Origin: Haloarcula sp. DT43
GTDB taxonomy: Archaea > Halobacteriota > Halobacteria > Halobacteriales > Haloarculaceae
NCBI RefSeq assembly: GCF_037078405.1
Contig: NZ_JAYMGZ010000001.1
Span: 806,001 to 870,000 of the forward strand
Reading direction: 5' to 3'
Length of the DNA: 64,000 bases
Shown: positions 1-8,881 of the stretch, in pieces
How positions within the stretch are numbered: the first letter of the stretch is position 1
How the letters are laid out: each line of letters starts with the position of its first letter
The notes under the pieces: generated by a model
Databases searched by the model: none
Told to the model about the DNA's origin: nothing
The model's input: only the letters and a program-made list of their open reading frames with translations
Program-made: the position numbers and the translations under genes

Positions 1-134
1 GCCTCGACAGCGACACCCGGTTCAACGTCCCCGGCACGGCGACCGGGAACTGGCAGTGGCGGGTGACCGAGGCGGCCCTCGACGAGGAGGTCGCCGAGCG
101 GCTCCGCCGGGTCACCGACAGGACAATCCGCTGA
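1..134 (+). CDS. malQ: 4-alpha-glucanotransferase, C-terminal end (partial)
   Basis: Only the last 43 residues are in the window; the gene starts to the left. The frame begins at base 3 and stops with TGA at 132-134. The stretch NVPGT-x4-NWxWR matches the conserved C-terminal signature of family GH77 4-alpha-glucanotransferases, which transfer alpha-1,4-glucan segments during glycogen and maltodextrin metabolism in the cytoplasm. It converges with the minus-strand gene ending at 141, leaving six bases between them. The family call rests on this short signature alone. Confidence 0.75.
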   Translation, partial: LDSDTRFNVPGTATGNWQWRVTEAALDEEVAERLRRVTDRTIR

Positions 135-140
135 GCGCGG

Positions 141-992
141 TCAGAACTGCAGGATGCCGTCTTCGGTGACGACCGTATCGAGCAGGCGGGTCGGCGTCTC
201 GTCGTAGCCTGGGTTCCCGATGTCGAACCCCTCGGGCGGTTCGAGCATCACGTCCGACCCGGACCGGAACGTGTTCGTGAAGGTGAAGCCGCTGCCGATG
301 AACTTCGAGGACGACCCGACGACGGTCACGGGCACGTCGAGTTCGTTCGCCGTGGCGGCCAGGGGCAGCGTCCCGACGCGGTTGTACACCGTGTCGTCGA
401 TGAGGCAGTTCATCCCGACGAACACGCGGTCGGCCTCGGAGAGGTAGTGGCCCGCCGCGCCGTCGACGATGAGCGTCACGTCGGCCCCGTCCCGGTCGGC
501 CAACTGGCGGGCGGTGCGACGGCCCAGGAAGTGGGGCCGCGACTCCCTGGCGTAGAGGTGAAACTCCTTGCCGGCGTCGAGCGCCGCGTTGAACGTCGCC
601 ATCACCGTCGAGGAGTTCTCGTGTGTCATCAGCACGTCGCCGTCGTCGATGAGCGTCGCCGCCCGCTCGGCCGCGCGGTCCTTGCTGGTCTCTATCTCCG
701 TGACGACCGCCTCGATTGCCTCGAGCAGTCGCTCCTTGGCCTCCGGGACGGAGTCGGGGTCGGCCTCTCGCAGGTCCGTGACGATGCGCTGCTGTGTCGT
801 GTACAGCGGCGCATGCGAGCGGTTCGCCCGCTGGAGCGCGCTGCTGTTTTGCTCGACCACGCGGAGGAAGTCCTCGACCGTGTGGCACTCGCGGTCTGTC
901 AGTTCACGGAGCGCCTCGGCGGCCTTCACGGCGGCAATCGAGGAACTCTGTGTGTCCATCTCCTCTATCTGCCGCACGGTCTCGTTTATCAT
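141..992 (-). CDS. eIF2B alpha/beta/delta-like family protein
   Basis: This 283-aa cytoplasmic protein belongs to the eIF2B alpha/beta/delta - ribose-1,5-bisphosphate isomerase superfamily. A helical N-terminal region (residues about 1-120) is followed by a Rossmann-like C-terminal domain with the runs VLMTHENSSTV and VGSSSKF, typical of the sugar-phosphate site. Archaeal members include regulatory 2B-type proteins and the isomerase of the AMP pathway; I cannot tell which this is. I chose the ATG at 990-992 because the longer frame upstream (to 1187) reads Arg/Ser-rich shadow sequence. The gene lies 58 bases downstream of the GlpA-like gene on the same strand and may be co-transcribed with it. 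Confidence 0.8.
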   Translation of the reverse strand: MINETVRQIEEMDTQSSSIAAVKAAEALRELTDRECHTVEDFLRVVEQNSSALQRANRSHAPLYTTQQRIVTDLREADPDSVPEAKERLLEAIEAVVTEIETSKDRAAERAATLIDDGDVLMTHENSSTVMATFNAALDAGKEFHLYARESRPHFLGRRTARQLADRDGADVTLIVDGAAGHYLSEADRVFVGMNCLIDDTVYNRVGTLPLAATANELDVPVTVVGSSSKFIGSGFTFTNTFRSGSDVMLEPPEGFDIGNPGYDETPTRLLDTVVTEDGILQF

Positions 993-1050
993 GCCTCTAC
1001 CTGTGGCTGCCACCCATATAACGGTACAGCCGTCACCCGGTCTCTCGGCC

Positions 1051-2268
1051 CTACCCGACCACGTCTTCGTCAGTCGGTCCCTGGCCGTCGAACTCCGCCA
1101 CGAGTTCGTCCACCCGTTCCGGATCCTCGGCGGCCGGGAGCCGCCGCTCGGCGGTCCGGCAGTCGGCGTCGACGCCCAGTGCCGCACAGACCCGGTCGGC
1201 CGTCGCCGCGGCCATCTGCCGGTAGGTGGTCAGTTTGCCGCCGACGATGCTCGCCGCGTTGTCGACGCCGTCGTCGGCGTGGTCCAGCAGGAAGAACCCG
1301 CGCGAGATGCCGCGGCCGCAGCGCTCGTCCTCGTCTGGCGCGTACAGCGGCCGGACGCCCCACCAGGTCCGGACCTCGGGCGCGTCCGCGACTGGGGGGA
1401 GCATCGCCGCGCACTCCTCGATGCTCTTCTCGACTTCCCACTGCTCGGTCTCGTACTCGTCCGGGTCGCGGACGGGCACGCTCGTCGTCCCGAGGACGAC
1501 CTCGCGCTCGTGTGGGACGACGATGTCGCCGTCGTCGGGGTCCCGACAGCGGTTGAGCACCGGCCCGAGGGCGTCGTACTCGACGGAGACCATCACGCCC
1601 CGCGTCGGCCGCATCTCCACGTCGAGGCTGGCCATCGCGGCGAACTCGCCGGCCCAGGCCCCGGTCGCGTTGACGACGTAGTCGGCCGCGACGGTGTTGT
1701 CGACCGCCCCGCCGACCCGAACGCCGGTCACTCGCCCGCCGTCGACGAGCACGTCCTCGACGGGTGCGTGCGGGTGTATCGCCGCACCGTGGTCGCGGGC
1801 GTCGGCGGCGTTCGCAGCGACGAGCCGCGACGGGTAGATGACGGCGTCCGGGACTTCGAACGCGCGCTCGACGTCCTCGGCGAGGTCGGGGACTCGCTCG
1901 CGGGCCGCGTCGCCGTCCAGCGTCTCGACGGGGATGCCGATTTCCTCGCAGGCCGCCCGCTTGGCCTCGAAGTGGTCGGGGTCGTCCTCGGCGAGCTGGA
2001 CGAACAGCCCGCCGGTGTCGCGGATACAGGCCCCGGCGATGTCCTTGAGTATCCGGTTTTCCGCGATGCACTCCTCGGCACCGACCCGGTCCGCCTCGGC
2101 GTAGCGGGCACCGCTGTGGAGCAGTCCGTGCGAGCGCCCCGAGGTCCCGCTCGTCAGCCCGTTACGCTCGACGAGCGCCACGTCGACGCCGCGGAGCGCG
2201 AGGTCGCGAGCGACGCCAGCACCGGTCGCGCCGCCACCGACGACGAGAGCGTCCGTGTGAATCGTCAT
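1051..2268 (-). CDS. GlpA-like FAD-dependent glycerol-3-phosphate dehydrogenase, short form
   Basis: The protein is 405 aa. Its N-terminus has the dinucleotide-binding motif VVGGGATGAG (residues about 9-18) of the DAO/GlpA flavoprotein superfamily, followed by TSGRSHGLLHSGARY, the FAD-proximal motif of glycerol-3-phosphate dehydrogenases, and a late GGKLTTYRQMA block. The expected activity is oxidation of sn-glycerol-3-phosphate to dihydroxyacetone phosphate at the membrane. Full haloarchaeal GlpA proteins also carry a C-terminal iron-sulfur (BFD-like) domain and are followed by glpB and glpC. Here the protein ends after the FAD domain and no glpB or glpC is present, so this may be a paralogue with another electron acceptor. 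It diverges from the secretion operon. Confidence 0.75.
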   Translation of the reverse strand: MTIHTDALVVGGGATGAGVARDLALRGVDVALVERNGLTSGTSGRSHGLLHSGARYAEADRVGAEECIAENRILKDIAGACIRDTGGLFVQLAEDDPDHFEAKRAACEEIGIPVETLDGDAARERVPDLAEDVERAFEVPDAVIYPSRLVAANAADARDHGAAIHPHAPVEDVLVDGGRVTGVRVGGAVDNTVAADYVVNATGAWAGEFAAMASLDVEMRPTRGVMVSVEYDALGPVLNRCRDPDDGDIVVPHEREVVLGTTSVPVRDPDEYETEQWEVEKSIEECAAMLPPVADAPEVRTWWGVRPLYAPDEDERCGRGISRGFFLLDHADDGVDNAASIVGGKLTTYRQMAAATADRVCAALGVDADCRTAERRLPAAEDPERVDELVAEFDGQGPTDEDVVG

Positions 2269-2442
2269 GTCTACGAGTAGGACAGCTGACGTAAGATTCT
2301 ACCGACGGCGGCGTCCTCGGCGACCGTGTGTCCGTTCCGGTTGCGGACAACCCGGCGAGTCCTCGGCTGTGTCGACGGTCGTTTGCATCCGGAGAGGACC
2401 GAACGGACCGTTATAAGCATACTGCACTGGTATAGGTTCAAG

Positions 2443-2450
2443 TATAAATT
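2443..2450 (+). promoter_or_regulatory. TATA box for the secretion operon
   Basis: TATAAATT stands in an A+T-rich stretch of a G+C-rich intergenic region, 53 bases before the ATG at 2503. Transcription would begin near 2472 and leave a leader of about 30 bases containing AAGGAG (2482-2487), a plausible Shine-Dalgarno. Most other genes here look leaderless. Inferred from sequence only. Confidence 0.45.
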
Positions 2451-2502
2451 TCGGAAAAGCAAGTCTACAACTTTAAGTGAAAAGGAGAATCTAAACCCGC
2501 GT

Positions 2503-4740
2503 ATGACCGGACAGGCTGCCACGGAGGGTGCGCCGGCGGTCCCCGCACCGACGCCGCCGGATGCCGCCGACGCCTGGTACGCGCCGGACGTGCGCGAGCA
2601 GGACGAGGTGTATCCGGGCGTCGTCGTGACGGTTCGACGGGACCGGAGCGGGTTCCGGTACACGGTCCGCGAACCGGTGCTTTCGGTCGCGGAGGCCAAC
2701 GCGCTGTCGACCGTCGAGTCGCACTTCTCGGGGGCGAACATCGAGCGACCGCGGACGCGTGAGGGGGCGGTAGAGCGCATGGACGGGGGTTTCGACCCGA
2801 AACATCACCGGGTCATCGACCGGCTCATCGACGCGTCGCCGGCGAGCCGTCGCCGAATCGAGTACCACGCGCTCTCGTCGCTGGCGTGTTTCGACGAACT
2901 GACGCCGTACGCGCTGGACTCCCGCATCGACGTCGCCGACGTGACGGACGACGGCGTGGTCGTTCACACCGACGACTACGCCCCGGCCGAGACCGACCTG
3001 GGACCGGATCCGAGCTACCTCAACCGCTTCGCGAGCGAGCGCGTCGAGCAACACACCGTCCGGTTCCAGGGGTTCGAGATACCGGTCGTCGTCTACCGCG
3101 AGCACCTCCTCGGCGCGGACCCGTTCACGACGAAGTACGCGGTTCGGGAGCCGGACCTGCTCCCCGGCGACGAGCAACTCATCGACGTGTGCAAGGAGCG
3201 GGTCTGGGAGACCGGCGTCGACGGCGTCGTCCAGGACCGCGTCGAGTTCGTCCGGGAGCGCGCCCGGTCGCTCCTGGCCAGACAGCTCACCGTCCGCAAC
3301 ACCACCGAGTGGGTCGACACCGCCCGCTACCGGCTCCGGTCGGCGCTGGCCGAACTCGACCTCGCCGTGCCGCCGGTCGACCACCGCTTCGCCGACGACC
3401 GCCTCGACGACCTGCTGTACTACGTCCTCCGGGACCTAGTCGGCTACGGCAAGCTCACCGTCCCGATTCGGGACCACACGCTCGAAGACATCGAGGCCAA
3501 TCGGGTCGGCGAACGCGTGAAGGTCCTCCCGCGAGCCGACCTCGGCCACGACGGCCGGGTGCCGACCAACCTCGCCTTCGACTCAGAGGCGGCCTTCGTC
3601 AACGTCGTCACGCAACTGGCCGCCGACGACGGCGTCGAACTCAACGCCTCGAACCCGAGCGCGAAGGTCAACATCGACCCCGACGGCGACGGCCTCCACG
3701 ACGCCGACGACACCATCCGCTGTGCCGTCGCCCTGCCGACCATCAGCGAGGACGGCCCGCACATCTCCATCCGCAAGCAGTCGGCCGACGCGATGACCCC
3801 GGTGGACCTGGTCGAACGCGGCTCGCTGCCGACGGAACTGGTCGCGCTGCTGTGGCTCCTGTACGAGTCCCACGGCGTCGTTCTCTTTTCGGGCCCGACC
3901 GGGGCCGGCAAGACCACGCTCATGAACGCGCACATGCCGTTCATCCCGTACCGGGACCGACCAATCAGCATCGACGAAGGGTCCCGCGAGGTCCGGATAC
4001 CCCACGAGACCGGGGTCTCGCTCACCACGCGGGACCACGAGCGGGACCACCGCCGGGTCACGATGGCCGACCTGATGACGCAGTGCAACTATCTGAATCC
4101 GGACGTCGAAGTCATCGCCGAAATCAACACGGCCGCATCCTTCGAGACCTTCGCCGAGACGCTCAACACCGGCCACGGCGTCATCGGGACGACACACGCC
4201 GACGACATCGAGTCGCTCGTCAACCGCATCGTCGAAAAGGGGCTGCCGGCCTACCTGCTCGACGAAATCGATGTCGTCGTCTTCCCCCGGCACGTCGACG
4301 GGGAGCGCTACGTCGGCGACGTCGTCGAGTTCGTCGACGACCCGTCCGTCGTCGAGAGCGGGGGCGACCGGAGCGGGACGATACACAAGGACGGGACGAC
4401 AATCCACTGGAACAGCGTCTGCCGGCGGCGGCCCGACGGGAGCTTCGAGCTCGCCTACGACCACCCGCAGTTCGGAGACGACAGGCGACGGGTCGACACC
4501 GCTGTCCTCGACCGGCTCTCGGACCTCCGGGACGAGCCGGTGTCGGCCGTCGAGGACGCGTTCCACCGCCGCCACCGCTACGTCCAGTACCTCGTTCGAG
4601 AGGGGGTGACCGATTTCGACGACCTGTTCGACGTTCTGGCCGACCTGGAGACGAACGAGGCAGCGACCGTCGAGCGGCTGCGGCGGCAGGGCGGGGCCCC
4701 GGACGACCCTCATCTGGAGGTCGGTACCGGTGACGACTGA
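2503..4740 (+). CDS. type II/IV secretion (archaeal pilus) ATPase
   Basis: This 745-aa cytoplasmic ATPase is of the GspE/PilB/VirB11 superfamily and powers assembly of archaeal type IV pilus-like filaments. The Walker A motif GPTGAGKTT spans residues 464-472, and acidic Walker B and Asp-box residues follow around 534-545 (VIAEIN). A His-box stretch TGHGVIGTTHADD comes next. A long N-terminal domain (about 300 residues) precedes the motor. I took the ATG at 2503 because the frame upstream is basic and passes through promoter-like A+T-rich DNA. The stop overlaps the GTG of the next gene by 11 bases, so translation is probably coupled. It is the first gene of seven. Confidence 0.9.
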   Translation: MTGQAATEGAPAVPAPTPPDAADAWYAPDVREQDEVYPGVVVTVRRDRSGFRYTVREPVLSVAEANALSTVESHFSGANIERPRTREGAVERMDGGFDPKHHRVIDRLIDASPASRRRIEYHALSSLACFDELTPYALDSRIDVADVTDDGVVVHTDDYAPAETDLGPDPSYLNRFASERVEQHTVRFQGFEIPVVVYREHLLGADPFTTKYAVREPDLLPGDEQLIDVCKERVWETGVDGVVQDRVEFVRERARSLLARQLTVRNTTEWVDTARYRLRSALAELDLAVPPVDHRFADDRLDDLLYYVLRDLVGYGKLTVPIRDHTLEDIEANRVGERVKVLPRADLGHDGRVPTNLAFDSEAAFVNVVTQLAADDGVELNASNPSAKVNIDPDGDGLHDADDTIRCAVALPTISEDGPHISIRKQSADAMTPVDLVERGSLPTELVALLWLLYESHGVVLFSGPTGAGKTTLMNAHMPFIPYRDRPISIDEGSREVRIPHETGVSLTTRDHERDHRRVTMADLMTQCNYLNPDVEVIAEINTAASFETFAETLNTGHGVIGTTHADDIESLVNRIVEKGLPAYLLDEIDVVVFPRHVDGERYVGDVVEFVDDPSVVESGGDRSGTIHKDGTTIHWNSVCRRRPDGSFELAYDHPQFGDDRRRVDTAVLDRLSDLRDEPVSAVEDAFHRRHRYVQYLVREGVTDFDDLFDVLADLETNEAATVERLRRQGGAPDDPHLEVGTGDD

Positions 4741-6622
4741 GGCCGGCGGGACGCTCGGCTTGCTCGACCGGGGCCTGTACGCCCTGTTCGCACACCACGC
4801 CGAGGACGACCGCCACGCTGGCACGCGCGACCGCTATCGGGCGGCCTATCCGAGCGCCGGCTTCGGCGTCTACGTCGCCAGAGTGTACGGGCTCTCGTGG
4901 CTGGCGTTCTGTGTCGGGCTCGTCGGGACGGCGACGACGGCGCTGTTCGTGCCGCCGGGGACCTTCGACGCGTTCGTCGCGGTGCTCCAGCGAAGTCTCC
5001 CCGTCCTCAACCGGGTGGCGCTGCCGGTTGTCCCGCGATTCCTCGTGGCGACCGTCCTCGGAACCGTCGCCGGCCTCGCACTCAAGCGGAGCGTGTTCGT
5101 CGCCGGCAACCGGTATCTCTCGTGGGCCGCCAGCGCGCGGCGCGCCGACATCGCAGCCACGCTGCCCGGCGCGGTCAGGTACCTCAGAGTGCTCGCCTCG
5201 GGGACCCACGACCGGCGCGAGATGTTACGCGCGGTCGCCGAACAGGACGCCTACGGCGAGACGGCGGTCGCCTTCCGGCGCGCGCTCAATCAGGGTATCC
5301 TCACCGGCAGTCTCGACACCGGTATCGAGCGGGTCGCCAGCGAGACCCCTTCGCGGGACCTGCTGGCCCCGTTTCTGCTGAAGTTCCGAGAGCACGCGAA
5401 CCAGAGCGCCGAGGCGCTGGAGGGGTACCTGGAGATGGAGGGCCGCCTGCTCTCACACGAGCAGAGCCGGCAACACGAGCGGGCCACCGGCTACCTCGAA
5501 CTCCTCGCGGAGCTGTTCGTCGTGTTGCTGGTGTTGCCCGCCCTCGTCGTCCTCATCGTCACCGTGATGGGGATTCTCGCGCCCGGCCTCTCCGAGCCCG
5601 TCGCGACGCCGCTGGGCGAGACGACCGTCCGTGCAATCGTCGTCTACGGGAGTGCGGCGTTCGTGATGGCAACCGGCCTGCTGGCGGCCTTCGTCGTCGC
5701 CGCGCTCCGGCCGCGGAACACGGCCGCACCGAGCTACAGTCTGCCGGACGGCCCGGTCGCAGTGCTCGCGACCATCACTTCGAACCCCGCGAGCGCGCTC
5801 CTCGCCTGCGCGCCGCTGGGTGCAGTCGTCGCGGCCGGGCTCTGGTCGCTCGGCTACCGTCCGGTCAACGTCGCGCTCCTCTCGTATGCCACCGTCGGCG
5901 TTCCGGTCGGCGCGGTAACGGTCCGCCGGGCCAGAGCGGACGACGCGAAAGACCGGGAGATTCAGGACTTCGTCCACGCCGTCGCCGGTCACGTCGCGCT
6001 GGGCCGTCCGTTCCCCGAGGCGGTCCGGCGCGTCGCCGAAGACGTGGAACTCGGCGTCCTCGATAGCGACGTCCAGTCGCTTGCGTTCACGCTCTCGCTC
6101 GGCGACAGCCCAAGCGACTCCGCGGCCGACAGGCGGGCCGCGGCGCTGGACCAGTTCGTCGACCGCGTCGGGACGCCGATGGCCGAACAGACCATCGGGC
6201 TGGTCGTCGGCGCGCTGGATACGGGCAGCGACGCGGAGGACGTCTTCGAGACGCTCCAGACCGAAATCGGCCAGCTCTACCACCTCCGGAAGTCCATCCG
6301 TTCGGCACTCCTGGTCTACGTCGCCGTGGGCTGGACGACGGCGCTACTGGTCGTCGGTATCACCGTCGCCGTCAACGTCTACGTCCTCGATAGCTTCGCG
6401 CAACTGTCGTCGGTTTCGAGCGGTGCGAACATCGCCTTCGACCCGTCGGCAATCGACCCCGTTCGGGAGCGGTACCGGTTCTACGTCGTCACGCAGGCGA
6501 CGATGCTGGCCTGTGGCTGGTTCGCCGGCACGGCGAGCCGCGGCGTCTACGAAGCGCTGTTGCACTCCTCGGGGCTGGTGCTGGTCGCCTACGTCGTCTT
6601 CGCGGGGGTGGGCCTGATTTGA
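4730..6622 (+). CDS. type II secretion F / TadC-like membrane platform protein
   Basis: A 630-aa polytopic membrane protein and partner of the upstream ATPase in a pilus-type secretion machine. Two T2SF-type cytoplasmic domains (residues about 130-250 and 410-530) are each followed by hydrophobic helices. There are TM pairs near residues 43-66 and 103-122, a strong one at about 257-283, several in the middle and two at the C-terminus. The start is a GTG overlapping the ATPase stop; the stop TGA overlaps the TTG start of the next gene. Tight packing and domain content match haloarchaeal ArlJ/PilC-type proteins of pilus operons rather than the archaellum, since no archaellin genes accompany it. 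Confidence 0.85.
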   Translation: MTTEAGGTLGLLDRGLYALFAHHAEDDRHAGTRDRYRAAYPSAGFGVYVARVYGLSWLAFCVGLVGTATTALFVPPGTFDAFVAVLQRSLPVLNRVALPVVPRFLVATVLGTVAGLALKRSVFVAGNRYLSWAASARRADIAATLPGAVRYLRVLASGTHDRREMLRAVAEQDAYGETAVAFRRALNQGILTGSLDTGIERVASETPSRDLLAPFLLKFREHANQSAEALEGYLEMEGRLLSHEQSRQHERATGYLELLAELFVVLLVLPALVVLIVTVMGILAPGLSEPVATPLGETTVRAIVVYGSAAFVMATGLLAAFVVAALRPRNTAAPSYSLPDGPVAVLATITSNPASALLACAPLGAVVAAGLWSLGYRPVNVALLSYATVGVPVGAVTVRRARADDAKDREIQDFVHAVAGHVALGRPFPEAVRRVAEDVELGVLDSDVQSLAFTLSLGDSPSDSAADRRAAALDQFVDRVGTPMAEQTIGLVVGALDTGSDAEDVFETLQTEIGQLYHLRKSIRSALLVYVAVGWTTALLVVGITVAVNVYVLDSFAQLSSVSSGANIAFDPSAIDPVRERYRFYVVTQATMLACGWFAGTASRGVYEALLHSSGLVLVAYVVFAGVGLI

Positions 6623-7344
6623 CCCCCGACACCGACGCCCAGTCACACGTCGTCGGCGTCGTGCTGTTGCTGGGGCTGACGGTCGTCGCGCTCGGCGGAC
6701 TGACGGCCGTCGTCGGGAGCGTCGTCGACGGCCACACCGCGACCGCCGACGAGACCCGCGTGGCGAACACCTTCGAGACGGCGTTCCGGCCGGTCGAGCG
6801 GACGGGCCACCGAACCGTTCGCGTCCGGTTCACCGAGGGTCGACTGACAACCGTGGAGCGTGAACTGCGCGTGCTCAACGACTCCGCGGTCCAGCGAACG
6901 GTTCCAATAGACGCGATAGTGTACGACTCCGGCGACAAGCGCGTCCGGTTTCTCGGGGGCAGCGTCGTGCGCGGAACAGCAGGCAACGCGTGGCTCGAAA
7001 CCGACCCGCCGGTGACGGCGACCCGGGACGACACGGCAGTCATCGTCGGCGCACCGGTGGTCAACGCCAGCGGGGGCACGGTATCGGGGACGGGCGGCGT
7101 GTCCGCGGCCGTTCGCCGGAACGTCAGCCACGAACGCGAGCGGCTACCGGCCGGCAACTACAGCGTGGCCATCGAGACGGCGACGCCTCGGCCGTTCGCC
7201 GCGTACTTCCGGCGGGTCGGTGCGACCACGCGAGTCGATGATATCGACGGCGACGGCGTCCGGAGCGTCGTGGCGACGTTCCCCGGCCGCCGGACGCTGT
7301 ACCTGGTCCGCCACGACATGCGGACGGAGGTGATGCATGGATAA
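6619..7344 (+). CDS. pilin-like protein, SHVVGV type
   Basis: A 241-aa protein with one N-terminal hydrophobic helix (residues about 9-33) that starts with QSHVVGVVLLLG, resembling the SPVIGV start of archaeal type IV pilins. The rest looks like a beta-rich extracellular domain. The TTG start overlaps the stop of the platform gene, and its own end overlaps the next gene by 8 bases. A positive residue just before the predicted prepilin-peptidase site is missing, so processing by PibD is uncertain. Probable role: major or minor subunit of the filament built by the upstream ATPase and platform. Confidence 0.7.
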   Translation: MTPDTDAQSHVVGVVLLLGLTVVALGGLTAVVGSVVDGHTATADETRVANTFETAFRPVERTGHRTVRVRFTEGRLTTVERELRVLNDSAVQRTVPIDAIVYDSGDKRVRFLGGSVVRGTAGNAWLETDPPVTATRDDTAVIVGAPVVNASGGTVSGTGGVSAAVRRNVSHERERLPAGNYSVAIETATPRPFAAYFRRVGATTRVDDIDGDGVRSVVATFPGRRTLYLVRHDMRTEVMHG

Positions 7345-7783
7345 CCGCGCGCTCAGTACGGTCGTCGAGAAACTGCTGAGCATGGGACTGGTACTGCTGT
7401 ACATCGGCCTCGTGACGACCACGCTGTACGGCGGGACGGTCCCGGCGTACCAGGCCGCCGTCGGTGCGGAACTCGGCGACCGGACGCTCGCTGAAGCGGC
7501 AGCCCGCATCGAACAGGCCGTCCCGCCGGATGCCAGGGCCGTCTCGGCTACCGTCCGCGTGTCTCTCCCCGACACTATCGACGGCACTGGATACAGCATC
7601 CGGACCGACGGCGACGACCTGGTGCTCGACCACCCCGACTCCGAAATCAGCGGCCGGACGCGGCCGCTGTTGCCCGATAGAGTCGATACCTTCGAGGGCG
7701 AATGGAAGAGCGGCAGCCGGACGGTGGTCGTCGTCTCCGGAACACGGGGGAGCGTGACAGTTCGCCTGGGAGAGAACCGATGA
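7337..7783 (+). CDS. pilin-like protein, RALSTVVEK type
   Basis: A 148-aa protein beginning with DNRALSTVVEKLL, followed by a hydrophobic stretch (residues about 13-32). RALS plus a Glu a few residues into the helix is like a class III (prepilin) signal, where the conserved Glu helps docking into the filament. The soluble part is short, with no known catalytic motif. It overlaps the genes on both sides (8 and 4 bases), so it is translationally coupled in the secretion operon. Probably a minor pilin or assembly factor. Confidence 0.7.
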   Translation: MDNRALSTVVEKLLSMGLVLLYIGLVTTTLYGGTVPAYQAAVGAELGDRTLAEAAARIEQAVPPDARAVSATVRVSLPDTIDGTGYSIRTDGDDLVLDHPDSEISGRTRPLLPDRVDTFEGEWKSGSRTVVVVSGTRGSVTVRLGENR

Positions 7784-8484
7784 CACGGGCGAGTCGGCTC
7801 ACGGAGACAGCCGCGCGCGCACAGACGTCGCTCCCGGCGCTCGGCGTCGCGCTCGTGTTGCTGACCGTCGTCACCGGCCTGAGCGTCGCGATGGCCGACG
7901 CCGCGATTATCGGTGCGGAACGGACGCCCGACGAGCGGCGAATCGCCGCCGCTGTCGCGGACAGGCTCGTCGCGGCCGATGGCCCGCTCGCGGCTCGCAG
8001 CAACGTCCTCAACCGCTCCCGGGTCAGGGCGTTCGACCGGGCTGCCCTCGAACGGACCGCACCGCCGGCCGCCGAGTCCGAAGTCACGGTCGAGTTGGCT
8101 GGCGACACGGTTGCGAGCACCGGGCCGGTTCGCGGCGGGACCCGAATCAGCCGGCTCGTCCTCGTCGAGGCCCGCGAGTCGCGGACGCTCAGGCCGGACC
8201 TGACGACGACTGACGCGGTGACGCTCCCTCGCCGGAGCGCACGCGCCACGGTCACTATCGACCCGCCGCCCGGCACGACCGTCTGGACCGTTCGTGCTAA
8301 CGACCGCGTCGTCCTCCACAACCGGAGCGGGCTGGACGGTAGCTACGAGGTCCCGCTGGTGCCCTACGAGACGACGGCGCTGCGCTTCCAGCGGGCCGGC
8401 CGGCTCGAACCCGGGAACGTGACTATCGACTACGCCGCCCCGCGGTCCACGAAGGAAACCCTGGTGGTGACCGTCGATGCGTAG
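7780..8484 (+). CDS. pilin-like secretion operon protein
   Basis: A 234-aa protein with an N-terminal RAQTSLPALGVALVLLTVV segment, i.e. a prepilin-like basic residue plus Gln followed by a single helix (residues about 13-38), then a beta-rich exterior domain. I used the ATG at 7780, which forms the classical four-base ATGA overlap with the previous stop; a longer in-frame start at 7702 would overlap that gene by 82 bases. The end overlaps the next start by 8 bases. No enzymatic motif is visible; the function is inferred from position and the N-terminal signal. Confidence 0.7.
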   Translation: MTRASRLTETAARAQTSLPALGVALVLLTVVTGLSVAMADAAIIGAERTPDERRIAAAVADRLVAADGPLAARSNVLNRSRVRAFDRAALERTAPPAAESEVTVELAGDTVASTGPVRGGTRISRLVLVEARESRTLRPDLTTTDAVTLPRRSARATVTIDPPPGTTVWTVRANDRVVLHNRSGLDGSYEVPLVPYETTALRFQRAGRLEPGNVTIDYAAPRSTKETLVVTVDA

Positions 8485-8881
8485 AGCCCAACTGCCGCTG
8501 TCGCTCGTCGAGGTCGCGCTCGGGACCGTCCTGATTCTCGGCGTCGCGCTCGGGTTCGCGCTGGGGACGCCAGCGCCGGACGGGCAGGAACCACAGCTCG
8601 ACGCCTACGCCTCGGACACGGCGACGCTCCTGGCGACCGACCCGCCGCGACACGGCGGCGCGACACGCCTCCAGGAGGTCGTGGCGAGTCAGGCGTCGTT
8701 CGACCGCGAACGGGACGCGCTCGCGAGCCGCGTCGCGCGTATCCTCCCCGAGAACGTCCTGTTCCGGGTCGAGACTCCCCACGGGGCGGTCGGCACGCCG
8801 ACGCCGCGGGGCGTCAGCATCGGCACGGCGGCGGTCCCGACGGGACACGGGGACGTCCGAATCGTCGTGTGGTACGCATGA
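8477..8881 (+). CDS. pilin-like secretion operon protein
   Basis: A 134-aa protein that begins MRRAQLPLSLVEVALGTVLIL. A basic start, Gln, and a Glu four residues into the hydrophobic helix resemble the bacterial and archaeal prepilin pattern with Glu at +5. A single TM helix (residues about 9-30) is followed by a roughly 100-residue exposed domain. It overlaps its neighbours by 8 and 4 bases. Likely a minor pilin; no further function is visible. Confidence 0.7.
   Translation: MRRAQLPLSLVEVALGTVLILGVALGFALGTPAPDGQEPQLDAYASDTATLLATDPPRHGGATRLQEVVASQASFDRERDALASRVARILPENVLFRVETPHGAVGTPTPRGVSIGTAAVPTGHGDVRIVVWYA

Noticed and set aside
447-2280. Two long plus-strand open frames (369 and 570 codons) opposite the eIF2B-like and GlpA-like genes
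   Set aside because: They are antisense to conserved proteins and read Arg/Pro/Val-rich sequence without motifs; high G+C makes such shadows common.
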